NCBI GenBank assembly: GCA_003013855.2 | Contig: ML058507.1 | Span: forward strand, 5,270,001-5,334,000 | Length of the DNA stretch: 64,000 bases | From: Liriodendron chinense | Lineage: Eukaryota > Streptophyta > Magnoliopsida > Magnoliales > Magnoliaceae | Reading direction: 5' to 3' | In this document: in pieces, positions 36,682-47,512 of the stretch | Layout: every line of letters begins with the position of its first letter | Position numbering within the stretch: position 1 is the first letter of the stretch | Notes under the pieces: model-generated | Told to the model about the DNA's origin: nothing | The model's input: only the letters and a program-made list of their open reading frames with translations | Database searches by the model: none | Made by a program: the position numbers and the translations under genes

Positions 36682-38116
36682 TATTTATATCACTTAAAAA
36701 CCGAGTCGAGTTCGAAGCTATCTACCGAGTTGAGCCAGGGCCAGCTCGGTGCTCAACCTGAACATCTTTCAAGCTCCAAAATCCAACTCAACTCAACCAG
36801 AATCCAGATCCAAGTCGAGTCGAGCGAGTTGACCAAGCTTTTCTGACTCGTGTTCAGTGCTAATTGCAACCGACAAATAGGTATTTTCCATTGGTTTATC
36901 AAGCATAGGATGAAAAGATTTTCATTCCAAGCTGATAAATGTTTCGCTTTTTTCCCTACTTTTTTATTGCAGAGCTATCTTGATGCAGGATGTTATTTAA
37001 AAGTTTCCTTTTTTTCATTTTGTTTCTATTCTTTTGGTCTATCCTTGTACTCTTTTGCTTTTATATCCTTAGCTTCTCTCTCTATTTTGTTAACAAACCA
37101 TTTTCTTTCACTGAAAGGATGCCTTTATCTTCATCTTTTTTAAAGGTGCCTGCAGGCCTTGAATATGGTCAAGCATGAATATTATCATCTGCGGAGTAAA
37201 TTCGAGGCCATGGTTCAGGTAATTCAAAATGTTCAATTGTTCATCTCGGTTTTTAAGCTACATATGCGTGAGTATGAGCATATCTGCACCAGATCTTCCC
37301 CACTCCCTGCTGACTTGTCAGCATAACTTTCTTTTCATGAGTTTTGAAATTTTAGTTCAGTATGCAGCTGCATATGATTATGCTGACTGTTTAGGGTGAC
37401 ATGCTAATCAATTTTCATATTCATTCGAGATATTCATAGACCATGAGGTCTGATATACAATCCATCCATCAGCTTGGCAAGATAGGTCTGATATCCAATC
37501 CATCCATCAGAACGACACCACTATATTGATTCCCTAGCCCTAAAATCAGGTTGACCACTGGTTAGGTGGGCCATAGTTTGCAAAACGGATGTATGGCTAT
37601 GGAAAACTTGGTGAAGTTTTCTAACCCGTCCACCCGTTTCCAATATCAGGGCCCACATTCATTCGGACCTCTGATGGATAGATTAGATCTAGCATGCATG
37701 TGCCATAGTCACACATGTGCCATTTACACCAGCTTTATTGCACACACGTGTGATTAGCAATACTCTTGTGAATCACATGAACTCTAATTTCCATGCCTGT
37801 TTATGAACAACAGCAACTCCAACCTAGCCTGCCTAGGGGCTCTCTCCTTACAAGCTCGTATAAAATTTTCATCATCTTTTAGACCCTCTTTGGTAGACGC
37901 CTAAAAATGAGTTAATGAGATTGAAATCTCTAATGCACAATTACTGTTAGCTAAAATGAGATCAACTCATTTTTAGGCGTCAACCAATCAGGGCCTTAAT
38001 ATTTTTACTTTTGCTGAGATTTTCTTAAAATATCCTGATATGAACCTCAAAATTTTAATATCTTTTGGTACATTCCTCTGCGAGAAAAAGCCTAGATGAG
38101 ATTTGTCACCATTCAT

Positions 38117-38147
<31 letters not shown>

Positions 38148-38363
38148 GCGCGTGCGCACACCAGAATTTTGGTTTCCAGTTTCGCCTCTAAGTACCACAT
38201 ATTATCAAGAGGGCTACCCTTGTAACAAAGGTTTGGAAATTAACCTACAACTGGTTGTAGGTGATCAGTTCTATATTTAATCCCGTGCTGACTCTTACGA
38301 ATTTTGACACTGGTGCAGCTGGAGCAAAAAATCCTTGCCTATGAACCCAAACAGCAGCAGTGA
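22866..38363 (+). CDS. AHP: Histidine-containing phosphotransfer protein (AHP1-like), six coding exons
   Basis: Exons: 22866-22925, 25945-26075, 26172-26240, 34184-34255, 37146-37218, 38319-38363; every intron is GT-AG and phases join without a break to a TGA. The 149-residue product has the family length. The HPt signature is HQLKGSSSSVGAHHVK, with phospho-acceptor His79 from my codon count; it spans the exon 3-4 junction. Earlier residues GLLDEQFTQLQMLQDANNPG form the first helices, and FRQFCEDNNRDGCLQALNMVKHEYYHLRSKFEAM the last. AHPs accept phosphate from cytokinin receptor kinases and carry it from cytosol to nucleus to type-B response regulators. The retained HQLKGSS argues for an active AHP, unlike pseudo-HPt AHP6, which lacks the His. 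Introns are 3.0, 0.1, 7.9, 2.9 and 1.1 kb, and introns 1, 3 and 4 hold transposons. No break seen; expression not shown. Confidence 0.95.
23806..23911. repeat. Short direct duplication in AHP intron 1
   Basis: GACAGGGCTTGAAAAGACCC followed by (A/T)TTGCTCCAATTT occurs at 23806 and again at 23879, 73 bases apart. Confidence 0.8.
24115..24600. repeat. Fragments of palindromic MITE sequence in AHP intron 1
   Basis: GGGGCCCACCTTTTTATGGA (24125) and GGTGGGGCTCACCATGCTGT (24350), with CAATGTCAACCACAACTAAAA text, belong to the GGGCCCACC family. An A20 tract at about 24049-24069 precedes them, and long A and T tracts lie at 24705 and 24762-24783. Confidence 0.5.
25340..25435 (+). mobile_element. RTE-type LINE 3' end (fragment)
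   Basis: GGAATGGTGGAACAGGATTCATGTAG followed by CCCCAATTAATCAGGATAAG and GATGATGATG is the short 3' tail shared with 28300-28440 and 35690-35800. It ends in the (GAT)n run typical of RTE elements. It lies in AHP intron 1. Confidence 0.65.
26759..27139. mobile_element. Tourist-like MITE (PIF/Harbinger type) in AHP intron 3
   Basis: GGGGTGGTTTGG at the left end and CCAAATGACCCC at the right end are imperfect inverted repeats. The element is flanked by TTA on both sides (26756-26758 and 27140-27142). Length 381 bp, non-coding. Confidence 0.8.
28774..28985. repeat. ~105-bp tandem duplication at the L1 endonuclease start
   Basis: GGGTTGGTAACTTGCTA ... CCCCCTATTG(G/A)AATGTTAG occurs twice, at 28774 and about 28879, with about 90% identity by eye. 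Confidence 0.85.
29043..29260. mobile_element. Tourist-like MITE inside the L1
   Basis: GGGGGCGTTTGGAT (left) and ATCCAAACGGGCAC (right) are inverted ends, with TAA on both sides (29040-29042 and 29261-29263). The 218-bp interior is built on (A)AGTAACTTA repeats. Confidence 0.85.
29673..30075. repeat. 148-bp tandem repeats (about 2.6 copies)
   Basis: AATGGATGGATATATTCTGC recurs at 29801 and 29949 and, in a shortened unit, at 29679. Copies are nearly identical. The first copy grades into L1 endonuclease text, so the array seems to have arisen inside the dead LINE. Confidence 0.9.
31410..31792. mobile_element. Tourist-like MITE inside the L1 reverse transcriptase
   Basis: AAGCCTATTTGGATAGCC (left) and GGCTATCCAAACAGGTCC (right) are inverted ends, with TTA on both sides (31407-31409, 31793-31795). 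The LINE reading resumes on the far side. Confidence 0.85.
34520..34640. repeat. MITE-like fragment in AHP intron 4
   Basis: GGCCCATCTAATGGGCTTAG and CTCATGTGGACCACACCTTA match modules of the GGGCCCACC family. No intact ends. Confidence 0.4.
35340..35800 (+). mobile_element. RTE-type LINE 3' fragment in AHP intron 4
   Basis: Reads MSVAEIRMLRWMSGKTRKDK and then KRSELVKVEGSERA, EVVRENWMTYDPTE and NMIHVAGPN with a few stops, the C-terminal tail of RTE reverse-transcriptase ORFs. It ends in GATGATGGTGATGAT. Confidence 0.75.
35920..36003. repeat. Perfect 36-bp inverted repeat (hairpin) in AHP intron 4
   Basis: The arm 35920-35955 (from TGTAACAGCTCTATGC to CATTTCGAAG) is the exact reverse complement of 35968-36003, 36 of 36 bases, around the 12-base loop ACAGCAGGCTGA. 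A transcript would fold into a long perfect stem. Confidence 0.95.
36375..36850. repeat. GC-rich AGCTCGGCTC-type repeat in AHP intron 4
   Basis: Left block 36385-36520 (CAGCTCGAACCGGG, GAGTTGAGCCGAGCCGG, AGCTCGCTCAAGCTCGGCTC) and right block 36695-36845 (CCGAGTTGAGCCAGGGCCAG, GTCGAGTCGAGCGAGTTGAC) are related. They are separated by a T24 tract at about 36652-36677. It resembles known plant non-autonomous elements rich in AGCTCGAGCTCG; the class is not certain. Confidence 0.5.
38119..38160. repeat. (CA)n(CG)n microsatellite in AHP intron 5
   Basis: About 13 CA units followed by CGCGCGCGTGCGCACA, 160 bases upstream of the last exon. Confidence 0.95.
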
Positions 38364-38399
38364 TGAGTGGGGCCTGTGACAGTAAAAGAGCTCCTTCAA

Positions 38400-38434
<35 letters not shown>

Positions 38435-39354
38435 GGCTGATGTTGTAGATTTTCTTAGTTTAAAAAAAAAAATCAAAGGGATAGTAATGTCTGCAGGAAG
38501 GAAAGAAATGGTGTGTTTGGATGACTTTTTTTTTCTTCTTCTTTTTTTTCTGTTTTTGTTGAGTTTTCATGTTATAATACGAGTTAGTATTTTGAACCTT
38601 CTCAAAAAACCCCAGCGGTCTTCTGTGCCCACTGGACATACTAGGCAGTCAAAATGTGGGCCCTGTATGATAATCTGGATGGAAATTGCAGTTTTGTTGC
38701 AATTTCAATGGTGAGTTATGATGATGATAATAATAATGTCTATAAATAAGAATCTATTGCCAGTCTGAATGGAGAAACTGGTGGGGGCCTTGTAATATAA
38801 TACTTGTACACATGCAATTGAGGTGTGGGAGGATTCTCAAGGCATTGTCCTGCCTTTACACCCATGCCATGTCTTATTCTGTAACCGTCCATTGAAATTA
38901 TTTTTTTTTTTTTGGGGGGGGGGGGGGGGGAAGCGGGCGGGAATTGCATGTTCTAAGCATCATGGTGTGCTCCATACAGGTATCCTGTCCATTAGATCCT
39001 ACAATGTCCTGGCCAAAAATCAAGATGGGTGGTCTGGAGTGGGTTTGTAAAACGACCTTTGAAAGAAATGGACTCAACATGGCCTGGTTTTTTGGATCAA
39101 AATGGTGGGACTCTCTTTGGAGGGGGTGATGTGTGGGATGATGCTGGAAGCCAAGGAAATTGCTGATTGAGATGAATGAGTTTTTACTGCAATACTCATC
39201 TCAGTTGGAGAATACTCCCTAGTACCAGTTTTTGTTTTAAAAACCAGCATTGGTCTAGTTCTCGATCAGATTGGACTAGAGTCATTCACCATCAGGTCCA
39301 TGTCAGCCTGAAACCATTGCCTGCAAAAACCCTTTCACAGGAAAATCCTGCTCT
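38364..39354 (+). other. Region downstream of the AHP stop (probable 3' UTR, then intergenic)
   Basis: Starts with the stop at 38361-38363 and contains a (CT)16 tract (38400-38434). AATAATAATGTCTATAAATAAG at about 38727 could hold a poly(A) signal. A T14-G18 homopolymer junction lies at 38900-38931. No further gene recognised. Confidence 0.4.
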
Positions 39355-39580
39355 AGGTGGGGCCCACTGCAATGTTTGTGAGAAACTCACCCTGTCCGTT
39401 CATATTCTTTAGACAATATGATGAACGTTCACTATATATATATATGCATTTCCTAATCCACTGTTTCCCGTGTTGCAGCGCACTTTGAGGTTGGGGTCTG
39501 TTGCATTTTTTGGGCTGCATGATCTGGAAAACCGTACGGACGGGTGGATTTCTTAAAAACATAGTGGTGGGGCCCCCACT
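39355..39580. repeat. Short GGGCCCACC-type MITE
   Basis: GGTGGGGCCCACTGCAATGT (left) and ACATAGTGGTGGGGCCCCCA (right) are inverted ends, with GTCCGTTCATA / CCGTACGGACGGG inside and an (AT)n centre. Confidence 0.6.
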
Positions 39581-39698
39581 TAGCTTACGAGGGCAGGAAC
39601 TTCTCGTTAAAGGATCTCTCTCTACATTTATAGCAGTTCAGAGTGAGCTGCCGGTGTCACCTTCTTTAGAATAGGCGGATGGAACTGGTCCAGGCAGG

Positions 39699-40103
39699 GG
39701 CTCTGTGGGGCCCACAATGATGTATGTGATTTATCCATGCCATTTTCCTAGATCATTTTATGGTGGTATGAGAATGAGGCAGATTCCAAGGCTCAAGTGG
39801 ACCACATGGTAGGAATTGAACGCCCCCACGATTAAAAAACTTATTGGGGCTGCAAAGTTTTGGATCAAGCTGATATTTTGTCTTCTGCCTTCATCCAAGT
39901 TTGTGTAACCTTTTCGTAAACAGGTTAGTTGGCAAATAAACATCACGGTGGGCCTAGAAATGTATCCACGCCTGCTTCCTACAGTGTGGTCCACTTGAGC
40001 CTTAGATCTACCTCATTTTTTTGGGGATCATACACAAATAATATGGAAGAATAGATGAACGTCATGGATAAAAACCATACATCATGGTGGGCCCCGCAGA
40101 GGA
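39699..40103. repeat. GGGCCCACC-type MITE
   Basis: CTCTGTGGGGCCCACAATGA and, inverted, CTCTGCGGGGCCCACCATGA are the ends. The interior has the family modules GTGGACCACATGGTAGGAA and TTTTGGATCAAGCTGATATT. Confidence 0.75.
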
Positions 40104-40189
40104 GCCACCGCCTCCAACGGGGTACAACTGAATCCACTTCCAAGGCTGCAAATGCAAATCCCCTACTACCATAATAATTGTATGGAGCT

Positions 40190-40590
40190 AGCAACAAAAC
40201 TCGAACCCACTATAATGTCTTGTGTAACATCTACTCCATCCATCAGTTTTGCTCACACATGTTAGGATGTTAGCCTAAAAATCAGTTGGATCTTAATCTC
40301 TAGTGGCAAATTACATGAACCGGTGGATGGTCTGTCCACCATTGAAACCTTCTTGTGGCTCACCATGATGTTTATCTACCATCCCAACCCATTCACGAGG
40401 TTGGATTCTCCAGGATGTGGGCTGTGAGGTTTCAATGGTTGGTGTGCATCCCAATCCCCCGCTTCCAGTGGTTAGGCCCACTCAAGTTTAGGATCTGCCT
40501 GATTTTTGGGCTCACATCCCATCATGAGCTGGCACGACTGGAGGGAATGTCACATGTGGTGGGCCCCACAGCATTTTGTTGCATGGATTC
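40190..40590. repeat. GGGCCCACC-type MITE, diverged copy
   Basis: Palindromic modules (CACACATGTTAGGATGTTAGC / GGCTCACATCCCATCATGAG; GGTTGGATTCTCCAGGATG) and a right end GTGGTGGGCCCCACAGCAT. A second fragment of the right end recurs at 40690-40760. Confidence 0.55.
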
Positions 40591-40599
40591 CTCAAATCG

Positions 40600-41905
40600 T
40601 CCCTGACTCCCTGTGATCAAGCCATCAATTCAGTCTCTCATACTCTTTAGTAGAGAGTGATAATAGATATAGACAGGCACTCCGCTCACATCCTAACATG
40701 AGCTGGCACGGCTGGAAGGAATGGATGTCACATAGATGTGGTGGGCCCCACAGCTATTTTCTTGCATGGGCTCCCGTCTCTGATACTCTAGCTGAGAGGC
40801 AAGCACTCCAGTGGTGTTTGCGTGGCAAACATAAACTCAAACGACAATCTACATATATTTAATATAATAAACAAACTCAAACGTCAATGCACATACACTA
40901 CATATAATTCCAAGTCGACTTTAGCCAGTTGCAGACTTTCATGTATCTGAAAGAAGCGTAAAAGGCAACTAACCATTCTCATTCCACATGCAAGATGGCT
41001 TCTTCTTTTTTCTTTTTCATTTTTGGTTGTCCGGTGCCTGACAGTGCTTCTCTCAGATAGCCATTCCGTACTGATGCTACCATTCATCCCTAATGCTAGG
41101 ACGGTAGGATTACCTTATGTGGGCATTCCCATGTAGGAGAGCCATATCCAATTGAAGCCTGATGATAATTTTAGGATAATCTACTCATCCATGTAATGGC
41201 AGTGATGGCCTCATGGTCCAATCCTGTTCTTGTGTTGTCGGCAGGAAAGGGTTCACCTCCTTTATCAGTAAGCCATTTCATCTCCTTTAACAGTCAGTCT
41301 ACCTAATTGAACAATTGATGAGAGAGAGAGAGAGTCAAATGATACACAGGATGTGTATGATGCCTTCATACGGAAGCGCTAAGAAATCTCCTAGTCACAA
41401 TAACAAGATCAGATTGGTTCAACAGTCTTAAGCCTTGATTTGTGGACATTTGTTTGTGGAATTAGGACCATTGGATATTTTTCAATTTTATCCATCCAAT
41501 AAATGACCACCAACCCTATAGTCAAATCAACAAATAAGCTTAATTTTTCATTCATGATACATCTACACTGGGTACCATAATTATAATTTGGACGGCTTGA
41601 TTTGACTAGTTATATTCCATTTGTGCAATTTCCAAGTAATTTCTAAGCGCCTGCATATCATCCATCACGCTCTGCCAGAGTGCCAAAGTTTTTCTCAAGA
41701 AAGAAAGCATCCATGAACATTATGACCCTTCCAAGTAGTGGTAGAGACTTGGATTTTAAATCAGATGATCCTTGAATCCATCCAATGGAAATGGGTTATT
41801 GCAACCAGAAGTTTACATTTCATGCTGGTCCATTCAGATGGTTAGGCTCATCCAATGTGGGAGATTTTCAGTGCATTTTCCATTCAACACCATAGGAAAG
41901 AGAGT
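40600..41905. other. Intergenic DNA, no gene seen
   Basis: Holds a duplicated MITE end (40690-40760), a (GA)8 tract at 41326 and plain AT-rich text. No open frame with a recognisable domain. Confidence 0.45.
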
Positions 41906-41909
41906 TCAT

Positions 41910-42062
41910 TGGGTCGAACAAGCGCTCAACTCATGCCTCGGAGGTAGACTCACAAGAGTTTCAACACAAGGTCATGGGTTCGAGTACCCGCTGTGGTGAA
42001 ATCCCACTACGGTGTGAGTGCATGTGTGTGGGGTGTGGGTGCATGTGTAAAAAGAAAAAGAG
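41910..42062 (+). repeat. tRNA-like (SINE-type) repeat
   Basis: CAAGGTCATGGGTTCGAGTAC resembles a pol III B box (GGTTCGANTCC). A tRNA-like 5' part (CTCAACTCATGCCTCGGAGG) precedes it, and an A-rich tail (AAAAAGAAAAAGAGAAAG) follows at 42048. The TSD was not resolved. Confidence 0.4.
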
Positions 42063-42774
42063 AAAGTGCTCAATTGAATATTTGTAGTCCTTTTATAAGG
42101 ACAGTGCCCCCTTTAAAACTTCCCCTTGTAACTGGCTTCTTGTAATGTATACCCCACACATGCCACTGCATCATTATTGGTCATGAGATCCACTTACAAA
42201 TGCAGCATAAGCATACAACATGCCACTGCGTCATAAGTGTTCATGATATCCAAGTTGTCCATTGGGTAGGCCCCACAATGAATCTGCTTTAGCCCATAAC
42301 AAATCAAGTCCATTGCACTAAATCGTGGGCTGGTCATGAAAGTCAAGTTAGGTCTCTGGTTATCCTTTTCTAACTGTGCCTTTTTCTAATGTGTGGCCAA
42401 CCCAAAGAGTCCACCAGCCCAATTTTTGGGCTAGAGCACATTCACCATGGGCCCCATTCAATGACTGGTCTGGATCTAACAAATGCATGTGCCACGTCGG
42501 CACGTGGTGGGGATTACTGAATCTTTCAAGGCAACTGAGAGAACCTACCAAAAGAACCATCTCTTGCTGCTAGAACCTCCTTGCTCTTCTTCCTTTTTCC
42601 TCTTTGCAATACCATGGTTCAAGGATTCTAATCTCTTCCTGTATAGAACCCAAGACAGAAAATAGAGATTAGCAAAAGATAATCAATCATACAAAAAGGG
42701 AGGATTCAAATTTGTGCATTGAGAAAATGGCATCACTATAACAGCAGGCAAACACCAAGCAAGTTGACTCAGAA

Positions 42775-45700
42775 ATCAATCTTTCTGTCATGGAGATGAA
42801 TGATCATCGTCATCTAAGCCTTATACCAAGTAATTGGGGTTGGCTACATGAATCTTGTTCCATTGTTTCACTCTATCAAGGGCCATCCCTTCAGTTAGAT
42901 CATAGATCATCTAGTTTTTTCCAACTACCTTCATCCACATCCATTTTGGGCCTTCCTCTTGCCCTTTTACAGCCTTGAACTTTTACCAATTTATTCCTTA
43001 CAACCAGCACAGTTCTTGGTCTCGGTTGCACATGACCAAATCATCTAAGTATACTTTCCCTCATCTTATTGCCTATTGGTATTACTCCCAAGTTCCCTCG
43101 AACGCGTTCATTTCTAATTTTATCCTTCCTCATCTTGCCACTCATCATCTCACTATCCTCATTTAAGCTACACTCATCCTATGAACTTGTTTTTCAACTT
43201 CCAACATTTTGTCCCATAAAGCATGGCTGGTCTTATATCTATCCTATAAAATTTCCTTTTGGTTTGAGTGGTACTCAACGATCATATAAAATTCCAGAGG
43301 CATGTTTCCATTTCTCCCACCCAGCTTAATTTATATGGGCAACATCCTTCTCAATCTCTCCACTCTCATGAATTACTAACCAGAGGTATCAAAAGAGGTC
43401 ATTTTGGGAAACTTCTCAGTAAGTAATCTTATAAATAAATATATAAAAAAAGACCTCATTCTCCCCTATTGTTGCTAAATTTGCACTCCATATACTCTAT
43501 TTTAGTCCGACTAATTTTAAATCCTTTAGATTCTAAAGCACACCTCCATAAAGCTAACTTTGTGTTTACACCCTTCCTCATCTTATCAATCAAGACTATG
43601 TCATTTGCAAACAACATACACCATGGTATCTCTTCTTGCAAATCCCTCATTAACTCATCCATAACCAATGTGAAAAGGCACAGGCTTAATGTTGACCTCT
43701 GATGCAACCCTACAATAATTGGGAACTCATTTCTCCATCAGTGGTCCTCACATTTGTTATTGTTCCCCCATACATATCCTTAATCATGCCAATATATGCT
43801 CTTGAAACTTCTTTCCCAACACCCACCAGATTAACTCTCTAGGGACCCTATCATATGCGTTCTCTAAGTCAATGAAGACCATGTGAAGATCCTTCCTTCT
43901 CTCCCTATATTTGTCCATCAATTGTCTAAGTAGGAAAATAGCTTTAGTGGTAGACCTCCCACATATGAACCAAGCTGATTTTCTCGTACATTTTTCTCAT
44001 CCTAAGTCTTTGCTCAATCACTCTCTCCCTCAGTTTCATGGCACTGCTCATAAGTTTAATCCCACGATAGTCCTTTCCTTTATCGATCTTACAATCTTGT
44101 TGGACAACTTCATCAACTAATAACCTCATATTTCCCTCATGCATATCCTTAATCATGTCAATATATCCTCTTGAAACTCCTTTCTTTCCCAACACCCACT
44201 AGATTAACTCTCTGGGGACCCTTGATGCAGGACAATTAACCACTTGCTCTAAAAGCTCGAACTGAGAGAGCGTGGCAAATCAATCGCTTTATCTCATAGC
44301 CCAGGCTCTTGCTTCACACAGTCAGGCCTTCAGCCAAATCCTCCTTCGTGGGCCCCACATCACATGGGTTCACATCACACTAGCCACCCGCCTCACACGG
44401 GTGAGGCCCGCATCACATGGGCCGCCCACCCCGAGTGTGCCCTTGCATCACACAGGCCACTCCACTCAAGCCCGGTGTGAAAAATGCCTCTGCATTAATC
44501 ACCCCCGGTGAGGAGTCTCAAACACGAGACATCCCGCTTTGATACCACTTTAATGCAAGATAACTAACCACTTGCTCTAAAAGCTCGAATTGGCCAGGCC
44601 CTCGACCAAACCCTTTATCTCATAGCCCAAGCTCCTGCTTCACACAGGCCAGGCCCTCGGCCAAACCCTCCTTCGTGGGCCCCACATCACATGGGCTCGC
44701 ATCACACTAGCCGCCCACCCGGAGTGTGCCCTCACATCACACAAGCCACCCCACTCAAGCCCGATGTGAAAATGCCCCTACATTAACTCTATTGTACGCT
44801 TTCTCTAAGTCAATGAAGACCATGTGGAGATCCTTCCTCATCTCCCTATATTTCTCCATCAATTGTCTAAGTAGGACAATAGCTTTTGTAGTAGACCTCC
44901 CACATATGAACCAAGCTGATTTTCTAATACATTCATCTCATCCCGAGTCTTTGCTCAATCACTCTCTCCCTAAGTTTCATGGTATGGCTCATAAGTTGAA
45001 TCCCATGATAGTTAGGTGCAGCTCGTATATTTCCTTTACTCTTATAAATAGGTAACACGGTGGTACTCCTCCATTTGTCTGACATTTTTTGTCGATCTTA
45101 CAATCTTGTTGGACAAGTTCATCAACTAAGATAACCTCATATTTCCCATACACTTCCAAACCTCAATTTCCATACAATTTGGTCCAAGGGCATTTCATTT
45201 TTTTCATCTTTCTCAAAGCTTCTTTCACTTTAGATATCCTAATCCTACAAGTACCTATGGTCTTTGACGTCATTTAAATTTATGATTCCTTCTATCCATG
45301 TGCTCTCAGAGTGGTTATCATTTAACAAGTTCTGAAAATAGCTTCTCTGCCTTTCATTGATCTCATTGTCCTTTATTAGTACTATCTGATTGTTGCTCTT
45401 AATGCATATAACATGATCTAGGTTCCTACCTTCCTTTCTCTCATTTTTGCAAGTTTGAAGACATTTTTCTTACCTTTTCTCGTCTTCAGTCAATTGTAAA
45501 GATCATCATAAGCCTTAAGTTTACCCTCACTTGCTACTTTCTTTGTGATCTTTTTGGCATTTATTGTTCAAAAGTTTCATTGTTTCTATTACCTTACCAA
45601 TCTTTAGAACATGAACGTTTCTCATGAATATCTTTTTGTACATCATCAAGCCACCACCAAGTTTCCTTATATGATTTGCTTTTCCCTCTAGATACTCCAA

Positions 45701-45910
45701 TTTTTTTTACCACTTTCGTAATGCACTCAGGCATCTCATTCCACATAACGTTTACTTCTTCCTCAACATTCCACTTTCCTTCTTGACCAATTTATTTCTA
45801 AATAACATTGTTCTCTCCTTTTAATTTCACCACCTAGTTTTTGGAAACCTATTAATTTCACTCCCATTCCTCCATGTCTTAATGTAAACATCCATAACCA
45901 TTAACCTGTG
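42775..45910 (-). pseudogene. Decayed RTE-type LINE reverse transcriptase
   Basis: Reading leftwards on the minus strand: KETWWW-like linker remnants (about 45800), VFKLAKMRERK (about 45450), RT fingers and palm YRGIKLMS, KLRERVIEQRLR and QLGSYVGGL (about 45000), and DLEKAYDRVPREL-like text (about 44810 and 43870). The RT core LFTLVMDELMRDLQ, CMLFANDIVLI and NRRTKIEYMECKFSNN-like text (43460-43700) follow, and then the RTE 3' tail to 42775. The catalytic motif reads FANDI where FADDI is expected, so an essential Asp is lost, and stops are frequent. A TRIM-like element splits it at 44225-44787, and about 350 bases of RT are present twice (43840-44120 and 44790-45120). Confidence 0.82.
44225..44787 (-). 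mobile_element. TRIM-like element with ~240-280 bp direct repeats, inside the RTE LINE
   Basis: Two direct copies (about 44225-44505 and 44551-44787) each run from TGCA(G/A)GA..A..TAACCACTTGCTC to CATTAA. A ~45-base interior between them contains, on the minus strand, AAGTGGTATCAAAGCGGG, which resembles the tRNA-Met PBS. The direct repeats share GCTCTAAAAGCTCGAA with the other TRIMs here but are longer and GGGCCCAC-rich. LINE reading continues on both sides. Confidence 0.65.
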
Positions 45911-46532
45911 TTGTACAATCAGACTTTCTCCTAGTATAACCTTGTAATCCTTACATATTAATCATTTTGTTTTCCGAAGTAGAAAGAAATCTATTTGGCT
46001 TGTGTATGCTCATAGAATTATAAGTTGAGAAACTCCATTTTATGAAAAATAGGCAAACTGATGATGAGCTCAACTAATTCCACTTCCAAATTGATGAAAA
46101 AAACCACCTTCAAATTCAAGAGTATGAAATCAATACGTAGGAAATATAAGTAGTTAAGCACCTCAACCTGAGTATGCAAAAGCATACTTAAGCTTCCAGT
46201 TTGTATTAGTGCAGCGATCCAAGTGTACACACAGACTCTGGGTGTTCAGTTACAGAGACGCTTGAATCTTTTTGTCACGACCCTACTCCATTATATGGAA
46301 TTTTAATTCGTGATTAAGAGGCCAGTGTATTCCTGGAAATTCTTTGATTTGTTCCTTCCATATACTCCAAAGAATTGCTTGGGGTGGGGCACGTTTGTTT
46401 CCACACCATTTACATATGCAAATCAATTTGTGCATGTTTGTTTGCCTCAATTTGCATATGTAAGTTTTCACACCTACCCATTTACACAAGGAAATGGGCA
46501 AAACATTTCACTTCCTGCCCCCGAGAAAACAT

Positions 46533-46640
46533 TAGGGCTGTCAATGGACCAGGCTTCGGGCAGCATTTTGAACTATTTGGGTCGGGCCTATTCAAGAATT
46601 TGCATTTGCTAGGCCCAAGCCTAGGCCATTAACAACCCTA
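46533..46640. mobile_element. hAT-type MITE, 108 bp, perfect 8-bp TSD
   Basis: TAGGGCTGTCAATGG (left) and CCATTAACAACCCTA (right) are inverted ends. GAAAACAT stands on both sides (46525-46532 and 46641-46648). Same end sequence as 51520-52205. Confidence 0.88.
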
Positions 46641-46689
46641 GAAAACATTTCCCTATGTAAATTGCCTCCTTTGGTTTACCACCTCAATA

Positions 46690-47512
46690 AAGACTGTCCA
46701 TTTTCCAAACCACTGATTGGATGTTTATGTCATCTGATCAAAAGTGATTTGTGAGGGATGGGGCATAAAAGGACCCCAAACGGTGGATGGTCAACATCAA
46801 TGCTGACCTCTCTAGTATACTCAATATGGAGTCGCCATTTCCCAAGCCACCAATCCGGTGGTCATGCCATCCGATCAAAGTGATTCTAGAGGAATGAGCA
46901 ATCAAAGATAGGCCCCACATGATGGACTATACTCAATATGGACCATCCATTTCACTAAAGCACTAATAAGATCGTAAGGATCATTCGATAAAAGTGATTT
47001 AAGAGGGCTGGGCAATCAAAAGCAGGTCCCACATGATGGGCAGTCCACATTGATTTTAAGACCTCTCTAGTATAAGGCAATCAAAGGTGGACCCCACACA
47101 GTCCACATTAATGATAAGACCTCTCTAGTATACTCAGTATGGACCATCCATTTCCCAAATCACTAATATGATGGTTAGGATCATCCAATCAAAGTGATTT
47201 AAAAGGTATAGCCAATCAAAGGTGGGCCTGACATTATGAAGTCTACACCAATGCTTAGACCTCTCTAGAACACTCAATATGGACCCCAATTTCCTAAAAC
47301 ACTAATGCAACGGTTAGGATCATCCAATCAAAGTGATTTCAAAGGATGGGCAATCAAAGGTGGGCCCCACATGAAAGATGGTGCAGATCAATAGGGACCA
47401 TCAATTTTACAAAACCACCAATCAGATAGTAAGGATCATTCGATCAAAGCGATTTGAAAGGGATGGCCAATTAAAGGTGACGGGTGGCCCTACATGATGG
47501 ACGGTCCACGTA
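46690..47512. repeat. Degenerate tandem repeats of ~100-150 bp
   Basis: Units share TACTCAATATGGACCATCC, AGGATCATCCAATCAAAGTGA and CAATCAAAGGTGGGCCCCAC, and start near 46815, 46925, 47130, 47270 and 47390. Units are uneven in length and diverged. Confidence 0.8.

Noticed and set aside
36650..36846. 69-codon frame starting in a poly(T) tract
   Set aside because: It translates the T-tract and GC-rich repeat; no domain.
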